Shown here: positions 1 through 9,001 of the stretch, piece by piece
Layout: every line of letters begins with the position of its first letter
Numbering within the stretch: position 1 is the stretch's first letter
Assembly: GCA_027578815.1 (NCBI GenBank)
Contig: JANBTH010000067.1
Span: 1 to 41,113, forward strand
Source of the DNA: Coemansia sp. RSA 1804
Taxonomy: Eukaryota; Kickxellomycota; Kickxellomycetes; Kickxellales; Kickxellaceae
DNA length: 41,113 nucleotides
Direction: 5' to 3'
The notes under the pieces: model-generated
Database searches by the model: none
What the model saw: the letters and a program-made list of their open reading frames with translations, nothing else
What the model was told of the DNA's origin: nothing
Translations under genes and position numbers: made by a program

Positions 1-482
1 TTACGCAGCTCCTCGTCCATCTGCTCCCGGAACCCCAGGTCCTTGCCCCGCTGCCTCAGCAGCTCCACAAGACAGTCAACCACGCGCTGGTTGTCCTCCA
101 AGCACTCGGGAACCTCGGGGAGGTGAAGCGGACTCGGTAGTCCTAGTTCCATGAGCTCCCTGTTCACATGGTGTAGAGTGGTGTACGGGTTTGTTCCGCC
201 GTTATTGCTATTGCCGTTACCGTTGCTGCTATGGCTGTTGTTGTTATGGCTGCTGCTGTTGTTGTTGTTGGTGGTGGTGGTGTTTGACATCATCGTAACC
301 ATGTCCCGGGCACTGGTGGCCGATGTCTGCTCCAGCTGTCGGATTCCCCCATACGTGTGCCCGCCCCCTGCTGCTCCCGCCGCCCCGTCCTCCTCGTACG
401 AATCGTAGTCGAGTGGTGGGCCTGCCGCGTAGTTGCCGTAGCCGTCGTGTTCCTTGTAGGCGCTGGCGCTGGCGTGCCACAT
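1..482 (-). CDS. SSX2IP/ADIP (Msd1-like) protein, N-terminal part
   Basis: This reading frame opens with ATG at 482 and runs without a stop off the left edge (160 codons). Residues 1-105 are low complexity: Gly/Ala/Tyr-rich, then Thr/Asn/Ser runs made by ACC, AAC and AGC repeats. A conserved block follows, with LHHVNRELMELGLPSPL and then VVDCLVELLRQRGKDLGFRE. This matches the start of the ADIP/SSX2IP family, which reads roughly 'LN-eL-sLGfpsp ... vnclyeLLqqrqrdlefRe' before a long coiled coil. In animals SSX2IP is a centrosome and junction protein. Fission yeast Msd1 is the spindle-pole counterpart that anchors microtubules. The coiled coil lies outside the window, so the assignment rests on about 50 residues. 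CDC25 lies downstream on the other side, also on the minus strand. The repeats in the N-terminus may differ between strains. Confidence 0.68.
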   Translation of the reverse strand, partial: MWHASASAYKEHDGYGNYAAGPPLDYDSYEEDGAAGAAGGGHTYGGIRQLEQTSATSARDMVTMMSNTTTTNNNNSSSHNNNSHSSNGNGNSNNGGTNPYTTLHHVNRELMELGLPSPLHLPEVPECLEDNQRVVDCLVELLRQRGKDLGFREQMDEELR

Positions 483-1031
483 TCTGCTTTTCCTTTCTTT
501 TTTATTTCGGAATAATAAGTGAATTGGAATAAGGAGTGCTTGTAATTCTGTAGCCTTTAGAAGAAGGAAAAGAGGATAGCGTACGGTTATAAAGAAAAAG
601 AAAAATAGGTGTTAAATTAGTAGTAAAAAACAAGATAAAATAGACAAAAGTGGTTTGAAAAGAGAAAGGTGAAGGGAGACAAGAAAAAAAGGGAGGCTGT
701 TTGTTTATTGTAAACAATGCCTGGTATGTAGTTATTTCCACTTTTGCGGTTTCTAGCAAATCAAAAGCACACGCTCAACACCAAACAAGCAAACAACCAA
801 CCCAGATCTGACCAGGTCATATCAGATCAGCGGTGTGTCTGAGCACAGAAGCACAAGTAAGGAGGGGTCGACAGAGCATGTTCCAGAAAATTACACACGC
901 AGAAAAGCACAGGAGGTAGAGAAAAGAAATAAGCAGATGAATGGTGGAAAAAAATAATGGCGATGCGACGACAAAAGTGCAGTATATGAGAGAGTTTATG
1001 GAAGAGCGGGAACAGAGAACACCACCACGTT
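483..1031. other. Intergenic spacer upstream of the SSX2IP-like gene
   Basis: This 549-base AT-rich spacer lies between the start of the SSX2IP-like gene and the stop of CDC25, both on the minus strand. It must hold the promoter of the former and the 3' end of the latter. It is purine-rich on the plus strand between about 545 and 690. I found no supported gene, RNA or strong motif in it. Confidence 0.6.
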
Positions 1032-2786
1032 TCATTTTCCTGGAGGGGGAGCCGAGAAGTTAATGATGTTGATGCCAGGTCGTGCGCTTTGGGTGCGCGC
1101 CATTCGGCGTGGACGGGCGGGAAGAGACGCAGAAGAGAGCAGCGACGGGGCAACGCGAGGCGCAGCAGTCGTCGGTGACAGTGGTGCGGCAGAGAAAAAA
1201 AGCGCACCAGAACTGGAACCAGAGCCAAAGCCAGACCCAAAGTTGGAGTTGGAGTTGGAGTTGGAGCCGTTGAGAGTGCCAAAGGCGCTGAGGGCGCCTG
1301 AAGAAAGCGACGGAGGAGGAGCAGCGGGCCGCGCAGACATGGCGCGACACATACCAGCGTCATTCATCGACTTTGTGCGCTTGAACTGGCGGTTGAACTG
1401 CATCATGCGCTGTCTGCAGTCGACAGCAAAGGCGCGATCGTTCATCTCCACATAACTCTGCGGCTCGCAATGGCGCTTGTGTGCTTCAAAGAAGCCGCGG
1501 TATCCGCCCTTGAGCACGTATATCTCGGGATAATGAAGATGCGGATACCGATGCATGTTGACCTCGCGGTCGCGGCGCCGCAGATGGCTGGCCAGCGACG
1601 GAGCGCGCTGGATCGAGTACTCGCAATGGAGCACCACAACCACGCGACGGTCGGAGATTGGCCGCGCCAGAAGCAGCTTCTCCAGCACGTCGGGTGTTGG
1701 TGCATTGACAGCGCCGGCGATGTGGCCGCCATCATACTCATACGGAAAGCGACAATCAACAAAGATGTGCTCGTCTACAAGATGGCTAAAGCCCCCGCCA
1801 AGCAGGTCGCTGGCGGTCTGTGCGTCGATGCGCATGATGGAGTCTGTGGGCGCCGTTGTGCACGGCAGCAGGTGGCACTCGGGCTGCGACCGCGCCGACG
1901 GACTGAATGTCGGGCTTAGCGTCAGCTCGGCCGGCGCCAGCATCGCTGCCATGCGCGCACGTGTGGGCGTGGCCGGATGGACCGCAAGGGCCGGCGGAAC
2001 CGGCTGAGCCAACTGGGCTGTTTGAGGTGGTTGAGCTGGCTGGAGACGCGCCAGAGCCCGCGGCTGCGCCAGTCCGCGCACGCGCTTGATGCGGGTAGCC
2101 TGGCCGCGCAGAGGCGTTGCACTTTCGGCAGCATCGTGGTCCTCCATGATGCTTGCCAGCGCTGTTGGCCGCCGCATCCGCGGAAGACTTGTCAACGACC
2201 CATCATCGTCAAATGAGCTGTCCTCGTCGGTGTTGTGGCCCTCGCGCGTAAACAGCGGCAGCACGCCGCCCACGCAAGGCGACGCCACTAGCATCGAGGC
2301 CCTTGCGCGTGGCCGCGTCAGACGGGACTGCGCCGCCGCTGGTGTTGGCGTGGCTGCATTGAATGTGAAGGCCGGCGACGCAGGCTCGTCAAACAAGCGC
2401 TTACGCGACCCAAAAAGAGGCGTGGCCTCGTCATCGGTGGCCACCGTAGTGCCTGGCGACGCGCACTCAAACAATCCACGCCGCTTGATAGGCGTAGCGG
2501 CGGATGGGGCGCCGTCCAGACTCAGACCGGAATCGAGGTCGTCCATCAGGCTGCCAATTGATGACATGCGCATCACCGGCGGCGCCGACGCCTGCACTGC
2601 GCGGCTGGGCGCCGTAAACAGTCTGAGGCGCGGCGTCTCCACCGCTGTTCCTACCGTCGATGGCGCTGCCACGCTCCCGCTGCGGTTGCGCGACCGCGGT
2701 GCCGGGCTGTCAAACGGATTCGGCAGCCCCACGCCGCTCATGTACGCCGACGACGATGAGACGCGATCCGTGGCTATTGTGTGCAT
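1032..2786 (-). CDS. CDC25: M-phase inducer phosphatase CDC25
   Basis: Dual-specificity phosphatase that removes the inhibitory phosphate from the Tyr15-type site of the mitotic Cdk. Translation from ATG at 2786 gives 584 residues. The frame is open to 2870, but that extension starts with GTG, so 2786 is the first usable ATG. Residues 1-315 are a disordered, Ser/Pro-rich regulatory region with many SP and TP sites, as expected for Cdk and checkpoint control. The rhodanese-fold catalytic domain spans about 318-442. It has the VDCRFPYEYDGGHI block and the CX5R loop HCEYSIQR, with nucleophile Cys388 and Arg394; the Cys-Glu at the start of the loop is typical of CDC25. The FEAHKRHCEPQ and YVEMND stretch after it is also typical. 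The 140-residue C-terminal tail with an Asn-Ser repeat is longer than in most relatives. No intron is needed. Confidence 0.94.
   Translation of the reverse strand: MHTIATDRVSSSSAYMSGVGLPNPFDSPAPRSRNRSGSVAAPSTVGTAVETPRLRLFTAPSRAVQASAPPVMRMSSIGSLMDDLDSGLSLDGAPSAATPIKRRGLFECASPGTTVATDDEATPLFGSRKRLFDEPASPAFTFNAATPTPAAAQSRLTRPRARASMLVASPCVGGVLPLFTREGHNTDEDSSFDDDGSLTSLPRMRRPTALASIMEDHDAAESATPLRGQATRIKRVRGLAQPRALARLQPAQPPQTAQLAQPVPPALAVHPATPTRARMAAMLAPAELTLSPTFSPSARSQPECHLLPCTTAPTDSIMRIDAQTASDLLGGGFSHLVDEHIFVDCRFPYEYDGGHIAGAVNAPTPDVLEKLLLARPISDRRVVVVLHCEYSIQRAPSLASHLRRRDREVNMHRYPHLHYPEIYVLKGGYRGFFEAHKRHCEPQSYVEMNDRAFAVDCRQRMMQFNRQFKRTKSMNDAGMCRAMSARPAAPPPSLSSGALSAFGTLNGSNSNSNSNFGSGFGSGSSSGALFFSAAPLSPTTAAPRVAPSLLSSASLPARPRRMARTQSARPGINIINFSAPPPGK
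1241..1267 (-). repeat. In-frame 6-bp tandem repeat in CDC25
   Basis: About four and a half copies of the unit GTTGGA on the plus strand encode an alternating Ser-Asn run (roughly residues 508-515) in the C-terminal tail of CDC25. A Gly-Ser stretch follows directly. The repeat is outside the catalytic domain and keeps the frame, so copy-number change would lengthen or shorten the tail in two-residue steps. Confidence 0.8.
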
Positions 2787-4600
2787 TGTACAAGCGTCTC
2801 TCTCTGCTTCTTCCTCTGTGTATGTACCGTCTGTTGGTGCTCTGCTGCCTTGCAGAGAACAAACTACCACAGACTAAAAGAAACCCCGCGCCTTGGTCCT
2901 TGGTCTATGCTTGCTGTGGCGCCAGGGCTTTTTGCTTCAGGAGTACAACCCGACAGCCCTTTTGCTTTCTTTTTTGTGTTTTTTGTTGCTGTAAAGCAAA
3001 TATTAGTGTGTGTGAATAAGAAAAATAAAAAATTATTAGCAGACTAGGAAATATAATAACAATAGCAGTTGATTATTGAGAGGAGGAGGAGGAAGAAAAA
3101 TAAAACAAGATACACGATTGTCAGTGGCAACAAATGCCACCTGCTTTTTGACAAGAAGATATCAGTAAACAGGGGGATGTTCACTAAACAAAATAAATAA
3201 ATAAAAATAAAAAAGGCTGGCTTTATGAGCAGAATGTGCCTCGAAAAAAACAAGCCTTCTTCTTTCTTGCTTGCTTGCTGTCCAAAGAATGCAATGGTAA
3301 ACAAAAAAACAAAAAGGGAAAAAAGGAAGGGTTGGCCTGGGTTTAGGACTAGGGATCAAAAAAAGTAAACGCCCACTGCTTCTTTGTGGTTCTGGTTTCC
3401 AATCTATGCGAAGAAGCCTCTTATAGTAAACAAGTAGAAACTAATACAAGAAGAGGGAAAAACGAGTCAATGGTCTGTGGCAGTAGAGCCTGTCCATGCG
3501 ACTACTCCTTTACTATGGAATGGGCCCTTTTTCAGTATTGAAGATAAAAGGAAGGAAATAAAAAAGGGCGTAGCAATAAAGACAGTAAGGTTGTTTCTTC
3601 GTCTGTTGAAGCCAGAAATGAAAATGTAAAGGAAAAGAGAAAGACAAGTTCGAACACGCTGGACACGACCAATGAATATGTGGACCTTTTTAAGCTCACG
3701 GCACCAGCTAGCATACACTGCGTATCTGTGCCCTTGGGTACTGTGGAGCTTGAAAGCCAGTCAATGTAAGATTGGAAAGACAATACAGAACAAAATAGAA
3801 CAAAACAAAAGGTGTTTATATGTCAGCAGATACAGATAAACTTATGGACATATAGTAGAACAGTCAGTCGGTTGGCTAGCTTGCTAATACAATGTGCTGT
3901 GGAGTGGAGAAAGACAGAGAGAGAGAGATAAAAAGGATGCTCCACAAAAGATACTCGACAAGAGCTGAATCCTGTCGGGAAAAGAAAACAGCAATCTGTT
4001 TGTTTACCATAGATTTTTTCGTTTTGCTGATTACGTCCTTTAGAGCGGAAAAAAAGAGCGTATCTGTCTGGGAAAGAAAAAAGTGCATCATTAATTGGCT
4101 GATCACTGCCGTACTACACGTGATATAGTGTAGGGCGAGCCTAATTCTTTTAATTGATGAGAAGCAACATTTGCCATGTTTTCTCTGATAAGCAGCATGC
4201 TCATTCCGGATATGCCAATTGAAATGAAATGCACAAAATGTTTGCTTTAACATATAGGGATGGAGGATTACATATTGTTGTGTGCTCAAGTTCAACTAGC
4301 AATATCCACATATTTTCCCTCCATTGGCTATCTTGATCTAATTCGCAACCAGATCCATTCACTCAACATGCAAATGCTAGCGCAGATGTGGTTGGAACAG
4401 ACCGTATAGATAGACGCGATGGACCATTAGGGTTGACAATTTTCATCACAAAGCCGCCGTCTGCTGGAAAATCCCAGTCGATCGCGCACTCGCTCTTCTT
4501 TGTGCGCTGGTTTCTGCAGACGGGTTTCTGGTTGTCTGATTTACTTTCTACCTGTTTTTATCATCCACTGCTGCTTGGCATTATTATTTTTTTCCAAAAA
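2787..4600. other. Gene-poor AT-rich region upstream of CDC25
   Basis: About 1.8 kb without a supported gene. Between about 3050 and 4090 the plus strand is strongly purine-rich (runs of A, GGA and GAA). The CDC25 coding strand is therefore pyrimidine-rich upstream of its start, as at most other gene starts in this window. All open frames here are short, low in complexity and lack recognisable domains. Single short motifs (an E-box in a small inverted repeat at 4114-4133, one TTAGGG at about 4427) are listed or rejected elsewhere. Confidence 0.6.
4114..4133. promoter_or_regulatory. Short inverted repeat containing an E-box (CACGTG)
   Basis: Arms CTACAC (4114-4119) and GTGTAG (4128-4133) are perfect inverse complements separated by 8 bases. 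The left arm runs into a CACGTG at 4117-4122, the consensus of bHLH factors such as Cbf1. It lies 1.3 kb upstream of the CDC25 start, and a 6-bp arm match is easily produced by chance, so a regulatory role is only a suggestion. Confidence 0.2.
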
Positions 4601-4603
4601 AAC

Positions 4604-5573
4604 TGATTTATTATTAATCAGGTATGTTAGGTCTACATCTAGAGCCCCAACTTTTGCCAATTGAAATCATACTAATAAACGAAAGGTTTATAAAAAGGAA
4701 ACACAATGATGGTAGTTTAGACCGCCTGCGTTGAAAGTGTGTTCTCGAAGAGATTGTAAAGCAACGTGTTGAAAAGAAGAAAGGACAATTATCAGCTTGG
4801 CTGGTTGACTGGCTCCGCCTGGTTTAAACTGAAACCAGGAGGTGTCGGCATTGAGCCAACCTTCCTGAAAAGAGTTGCTTGAGTGGCTATGCGCAGCATA
4901 GAAATCGTGAATAATACGTTCTAATACTATCTTCCTCCAGTGTTCAAACATTGCTTGAGGCGTTAGTATTGAGTTATCCGGGGCTGCTTCAGTATGAGCG
5001 CGGAAAATTTCCCACACAGCTAGCCCATGTAATGTTTCTGCGTTTGGCAGAGTGTTTGACCATTCATCAAAACCAAAGATAACTTTGTCCACGTCGATTT
5101 TGAATTCCATTCTGGGAACGGTTTGTCTGGAGGAAGACTTGAGATACTCTTCCACCAAGCACCAAAAACGTTGAATATGTGGACATTCCAAAAAGTAATG
5201 TCTGATATCCTCATTTTCAGCATGACATACTGGGCAGCGCCCATCCTCCTCTGGCACAAAGTGTTTACTCTGTGCAGCCGTTGTAATTGCTCCATGGCGT
5301 AGTTTTCAGAGCTGCGAACTGTGCTTTGGTTCTAGACATGTCTTATATAGTGCAGTCCAACGCGATGCTGGCATTCCTTGCCCTGCTACCGGGGCCCGTC
5401 TCCACCGCTCAAGATTTGCAGATGTTTCCTTCTCTTGTTGCCGATATACGCAACCTATGCTAGGTTTGTAATTGTGGAGAGGTACACCTGCCATACGGAG
5501 AGTATTTCTTACATGTATGTCATCCGTCGGATCAACGTCGCTAGCCTCGGCTATGATTATTATTTTTTTATTT
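4604..5573 (-). mobile_element. Decayed, 5'-truncated non-LTR (LINE-type) retrotransposon
   Basis: On the minus strand this stretch carries the 3' end of a LINE-like element: the C-terminal part of a reverse-transcriptase polyprotein with a CCHC zinc knuckle (see the pseudogene at 4688-5554), followed by about 85 bases and an AT-rich tail (TAATAATAAATCAG, about 4603-4617). The 5' limit is an A/T-rich run (about 5555-5573). The upstream reverse-transcriptase and endonuclease domains are missing, as expected after incomplete target-primed reverse transcription. The 7-base string CCTGATT (minus strand) occurs at both edges (4616-4622, 5606-5612) and could be a target-site duplication, but is too short to prove it. 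Confidence 0.62.
4688..5554 (-). pseudogene. C-terminal fragment of a LINE reverse transcriptase polyprotein with zf-RVT zinc knuckle
   Basis: One minus-strand frame reads from about 5554 to the stop at 4688, interrupted by one in-frame TGA at 5306-5308. Downstream of it the protein shows the zinc knuckle CPVCHAENEDIRHYFLEC, spacing CX2CX8HX4C, followed by the usual Phe-Trp. This is the zf-RVT motif found after the reverse transcriptase of many plant and fungal LINEs. Upstream, a block ending in WTALYK has the look of the segment that precedes the knuckle. Both the lack of an upstream catalytic domain and the internal stop say that it is not functional. The only start codon near the knuckle would be a GTG at 5257, which supports its being a fragment. 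Confidence 0.65.
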
Positions 5574-5822
5574 GCAAAATCATTGTGGTAAGTAAATAAA
5601 CAATCAATCAGGAAACCAAGCGATCCGAGTCCTGTTGGTTCCAGATCACCAAACAGCTACAACATCATCTAATGGGTTTCCCAATATCTATTCACACACG
5701 TTTATTGCTTACACCAAATAATAACAAATATTACATTCATCACATATCATGAACAAAGGAAGATAGAAAGATGTCAACCTAAAATAGTAGTAGTAATAAC
5801 AACAATAACTTATATCTCTTAC
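5574..5822. other. Spacer between the retrotransposon relic and PTR2
   Basis: About 250 bases hold the 3' untranslated region of PTR2 and the outer flank of the LINE relic. Read on the minus strand, the segment at about 5690-5560 ends in TTTTGCAAATAAAAAAATAA, an A/T-rich tail like those at LINE 3' ends. It might be the end of a second, older copy into which or beside which the relic inserted. I see no gene. Confidence 0.35.
5701..5706 (-). terminator. Candidate polyadenylation signal of PTR2
   Basis: AATAAA on the minus strand, 117 bases beyond the PTR2 stop codon and in an AT-rich setting. Position and sequence fit a fungal poly(A) signal, but the hexamer is common in AT-rich DNA. Confidence 0.35.
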
Positions 5823-7559
5823 TCACTTGCTGTCACTGCTCTCCTTGAGCATCCGGTCTTCATTCTCCTGTTTCTCGCGCGTATCGTAATGGCGGAAGCA
5901 GACAAAAAACAAGATTGTAAACGCACCCATCAACCCTGCCACAATAGCAAAGTTCTCCACAAGATACGGGTTTGCAGAGATACTGTTAAAGCAGAACGCA
6001 AGGATCGATCCGCCGGCATTAGTGAACAGGAACATCGACATAACAATTGACTTCATTTTCTCGGGTGCACGCTTGTAAGCGTACTCGAGGCCAGTGATCG
6101 ACGCAAAGATCTCGGCAATTGCAATCAGCACGTACCCAGGCACCTGGATGGCCGCAGAGATATCGTTGAAGCCGTTTTTGCCATCGCCGGCCGCGTTATA
6201 GTAGGGCCCCCTGGTGTAGATGATGTGCTGGATGATGGCGGCGTAGGCCATGGCAACAGCCGCAAAGAGGAACCCGCATGTGATGCGTGTGACCGGACGC
6301 AGTTCAAGCCCACAGCGTCGGAAGCCTGGGTAGATGACGCGGTCAAAGAACGGGACCAGCACAATGATGCACAGCGGGTCAATGTTCTGCATGATATCGT
6401 TAGGAACACTGCCGGTGTTCATCTGTCCCGACTGCGAAACCATGTTGTTTGACATTTGCCCGTAGCAGAGCCAGAACACCGGGTAGCAGAGGAAGATCTT
6501 GCAGGCACTCATTGCTGTGCGCAGCTCATCAACAAACTTGTCATCCCACTCGACTGGTCCGCCATCAACATTGAGCGACGGTTTGGCGTACTCCATCCAG
6601 TTGATGCGGGATCCGTCCTCATTGAGGATCTGCCGGTTTTCGGCCTTGGCCTTGCGGAAGTTACGGAACCCCGTGGTCATGATGCGGTACGCCTTGATCA
6701 CAATCGACCCGGTGGGCTTGTTAATAACGTACTTCTTGCGACCCAGCCAGAAGACTGCAACGCACACAACAAACATCAGCGTTGGTAGCAGAAACGCGGG
6801 CCAGAAATCGACGTTGGACTCCAGCTCCGTTGTGGCAATGGCCGACAGTCCGCCGACATTGATGGCCCAGTAGAACCAGTTGAAGATCGACTGCACCGTG
6901 AGCTCGCGGTCCACAAGGACCTCCTTGCCGCTCTTCAGTGTGCGAACAAACGGCCTGTAGCGTCCGTACTGCTCGGCAACCATTGGCGACACGTTGGACT
7001 TGATGCCGCCGGTGCCCAGCCCAATGGTGATCATAGCGATTACTAGTCCAGGAAGCGCGCCGCCGTGGCGGATTGACATCGGAATCGAGGTGAGCGTCAG
7101 GATCAGGTCACCAACAATGTAGATGATACTGAAAATAAGGATGGTTTTGAACTTGCCCAGCCACTGGTCGGCGACAATGGCTCCCAGAATGGGCGTCAGG
7201 TAGCACCAGAACTGGAAAAAGTTGCTGAGCCCGGTCGCCATATGCTGACCGCCGTTGATAGCACCGGGGTTTGATCCAGGCATCCTGTACCCGTTCTGGA
7301 TGTAGTTCTGGAACGGGCCCGTGATGCCGTAGTATGTGAACCGCTCGCAGAACTCTGTCAACACAACAAAAAATGCAGCCGTTGGAAGCCGGTCCCCGAC
7401 TCTGCGCAGCGTACGCAGGTCATGTTCTGTGGCCCAGCGCTCGTTTTCACGCAAATAGTCGTCAGCGTGGTCTGGATGCAGATTGTTTGCGTTATAGCCC
7501 GCGGGTGTCGACGATATCTCGACGAATTGCTTTTTGTCAGTGTCCATTTCTGCAGCCAT
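5823..7559 (-). CDS. PTR2: Proton-coupled di/tripeptide transporter (POT/PTR2 family)
   Basis: Plasma-membrane importer of di- and tripeptides driven by the proton gradient. The 578-residue product starts at ATG 7559 and is hydrophobic, with about 12 membrane segments. It shows the family signatures: the proton-coupling motif EFCERFTYYG at 69-78, the PTR2 signature GAIVADQWLGKFKTI at about 126-140, FNWFYWAINVGG at about 226-237, and the C-terminal ITGLEYAYKRAPEKMKS at about 488-503. A long cytoplasmic loop (about 275-345) after helix 6 is typical of fungal members. Length matches yeast Ptr2 (about 600). The acidic N-terminus and the Lys/Glu-rich tail are cytoplasmic and could carry ubiquitination or phosphorylation sites. 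No intron is needed. A palindrome lies about 100 bases upstream. Confidence 0.95.
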   Translation of the reverse strand: MAAEMDTDKKQFVEISSTPAGYNANNLHPDHADDYLRENERWATEHDLRTLRRVGDRLPTAAFFVVLTEFCERFTYYGITGPFQNYIQNGYRMPGSNPGAINGGQHMATGLSNFFQFWCYLTPILGAIVADQWLGKFKTILIFSIIYIVGDLILTLTSIPMSIRHGGALPGLVIAMITIGLGTGGIKSNVSPMVAEQYGRYRPFVRTLKSGKEVLVDRELTVQSIFNWFYWAINVGGLSAIATTELESNVDFWPAFLLPTLMFVVCVAVFWLGRKKYVINKPTGSIVIKAYRIMTTGFRNFRKAKAENRQILNEDGSRINWMEYAKPSLNVDGGPVEWDDKFVDELRTAMSACKIFLCYPVFWLCYGQMSNNMVSQSGQMNTGSVPNDIMQNIDPLCIIVLVPFFDRVIYPGFRRCGLELRPVTRITCGFLFAAVAMAYAAIIQHIIYTRGPYYNAAGDGKNGFNDISAAIQVPGYVLIAIAEIFASITGLEYAYKRAPEKMKSIVMSMFLFTNAGGSILAFCFNSISANPYLVENFAIVAGLMGAFTILFFVCFRHYDTREKQENEDRMLKESSDSK

Positions 7560-7656
7560 GGTAGTTGTGTGAATGTTGCTGGGATTTGCTGGGAAATCGG
7601 GGATGGGTAATAAAAATTCTAATCACAGACTATGTGGGAAAATCTGCACGCTGAAA

Positions 7657-7670
7657 ATTGATATATCAAT
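7657..7670. promoter_or_regulatory. 14-bp perfect palindrome upstream of PTR2
   Basis: ATTGATATATCAAT is its own inverse complement. It lies 98-111 bases upstream of the PTR2 ATG and includes a TATA-like core, so it could be the core promoter or a site for a symmetric dimeric factor. The sequence shows only symmetry and position. Binding is inferred, and AT-rich DNA produces such palindromes by chance fairly often. Confidence 0.35.
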
Positions 7671-8970
7671 ATACTATAATCGCTAAATCAGGCATATAAT
7701 ATCAGTGTTGTATCGCCCTTGCAACTGAGGTTTCTGGACATTAGAATATTGCTCCGGATGCGGTATACACTATTATGAAAAAGACGGAAGAGGAGGCTTT
7801 TCGAGAAAAGGCAGAAATTACAATAGTAGTGACAAACAGCCGCTGTATGCCTCTTTTGCGAGCACCAAGGTCTTGATAAAAATGAATAAAAGCTAGAATA
7901 ACAAGGTAAAGAGCATCAAAAAGAGGGTCAATCGGAGTTGATGGAGAGGAATGTTGGGCAATGTCCAGATGCTTTATACCTGGCTCAAACAAAGGAACAA
8001 GAGAAGATGGAGTGTCTGGAGCACATGTCGGCGATGGAAAACAGGGACAACCTACTGGCATAATGGAAGAAGGGAGGAAATAAAAAAGACACAAGGGGCG
8101 TTTTTGGACGTGAGGCGAAATGCCACTCAATCAAGCTGCAGAGCAAGTTCGTTGTAAAACAGAGGAAAGAGCTAGGGAACAATTTTTCTTATGAAAACCA
8201 CAAGGCGCTTTTTTCCTCGGCCAATTTCACAACATTTTTAGTTTTACTCCACTGCTTTTTTTGCTTTTGCTCTTGAACGGGCAGATTGTATTTGATTGAA
8301 CTTGTGATAGACCGGAACATTCTTGCCAACAAAATGGGGAGAGGGAGAGACAGAGAGGGGTTGCAATCTTCTCTTATTCACGCTTGCAGGTTCTTCCATG
8401 GTAACATTTGATGTCTGGAAAACCCAATAGGACATATGTGAACCATATTGCGGGATGAGCGCCACCTCCACATCTCTCAAACAAAGTCATTAAGAAAAAC
8501 TGCATCAATTCGAAATTCAGAGTAAAGAAACATATAGAAAAACAACAAAAAGAAGGAATAGAAAAGTATCTCTGAAAGAATACTCTTGTAAGGCCTACAA
8601 GTGGTGGACCCACATGCTTTAGAATTTAGAGGAAAGATAGAAAGATAGATGAGGGGAATTTTTGTGGGCGATAGAAAAAGTAAAGAAATAATAGTGCGCA
8701 TAAAAACAGAAGAAAATAAAGATACTTTGTAGCAAACTTTGAAAAAGCGAAATGCAAGGACTAGAAGGGAGAGAAATAGATCCATAGAAACAAAACAGAA
8801 CAATAGAATCCTCCATTTTTAAAAGAGATAATAAATATAAAAGGAACATGTGGAATAGGAGAGAAAAAAGAAAGAATATATATGCTCTATCTTTTAACAG
8901 TATCAATTGGTCCACGGATACTCTTCCCCTAGTAGCCCTCCCCTTTAAACAAGCAGGCGTAACAATCAGG

Positions 8971-9001
8971 GTTACATGTCTTGCGCTATAAGACATGTAA
9001 C
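8971..9001. repeat. Perfect 12-bp inverted repeat with 7-base loop
   Basis: GTTACATGTCTT (8971-8982) and AAGACATGTAAC (8990-9001) are perfect inverse complements separated by GCGCTAT. It lies about 360 bases beyond the STE20 stop and 1.4 kb upstream of PTR2. In RNA it would fold into a strong hairpin from either strand; in DNA it offers two ACATGT half sites. The bases outside the arms do not pair. No flanking duplication was seen. Confidence 0.85.

Noticed and set aside
2787..2870. 28-codon N-terminal extension of CDC25
   Set aside because: The extension would begin with GTG, which is not a normal fungal start. The ATG at 2786 is the first in frame.
3640..3670. GTTCGAAC at about 3648, considered as a tRNA T-loop
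   Set aside because: No matching A box, acceptor stem or cloverleaf could be drawn around it.
4425..4432. TTAGGGTT, considered as a telomere-like repeat
   Set aside because: Only one copy, with no tandem array.
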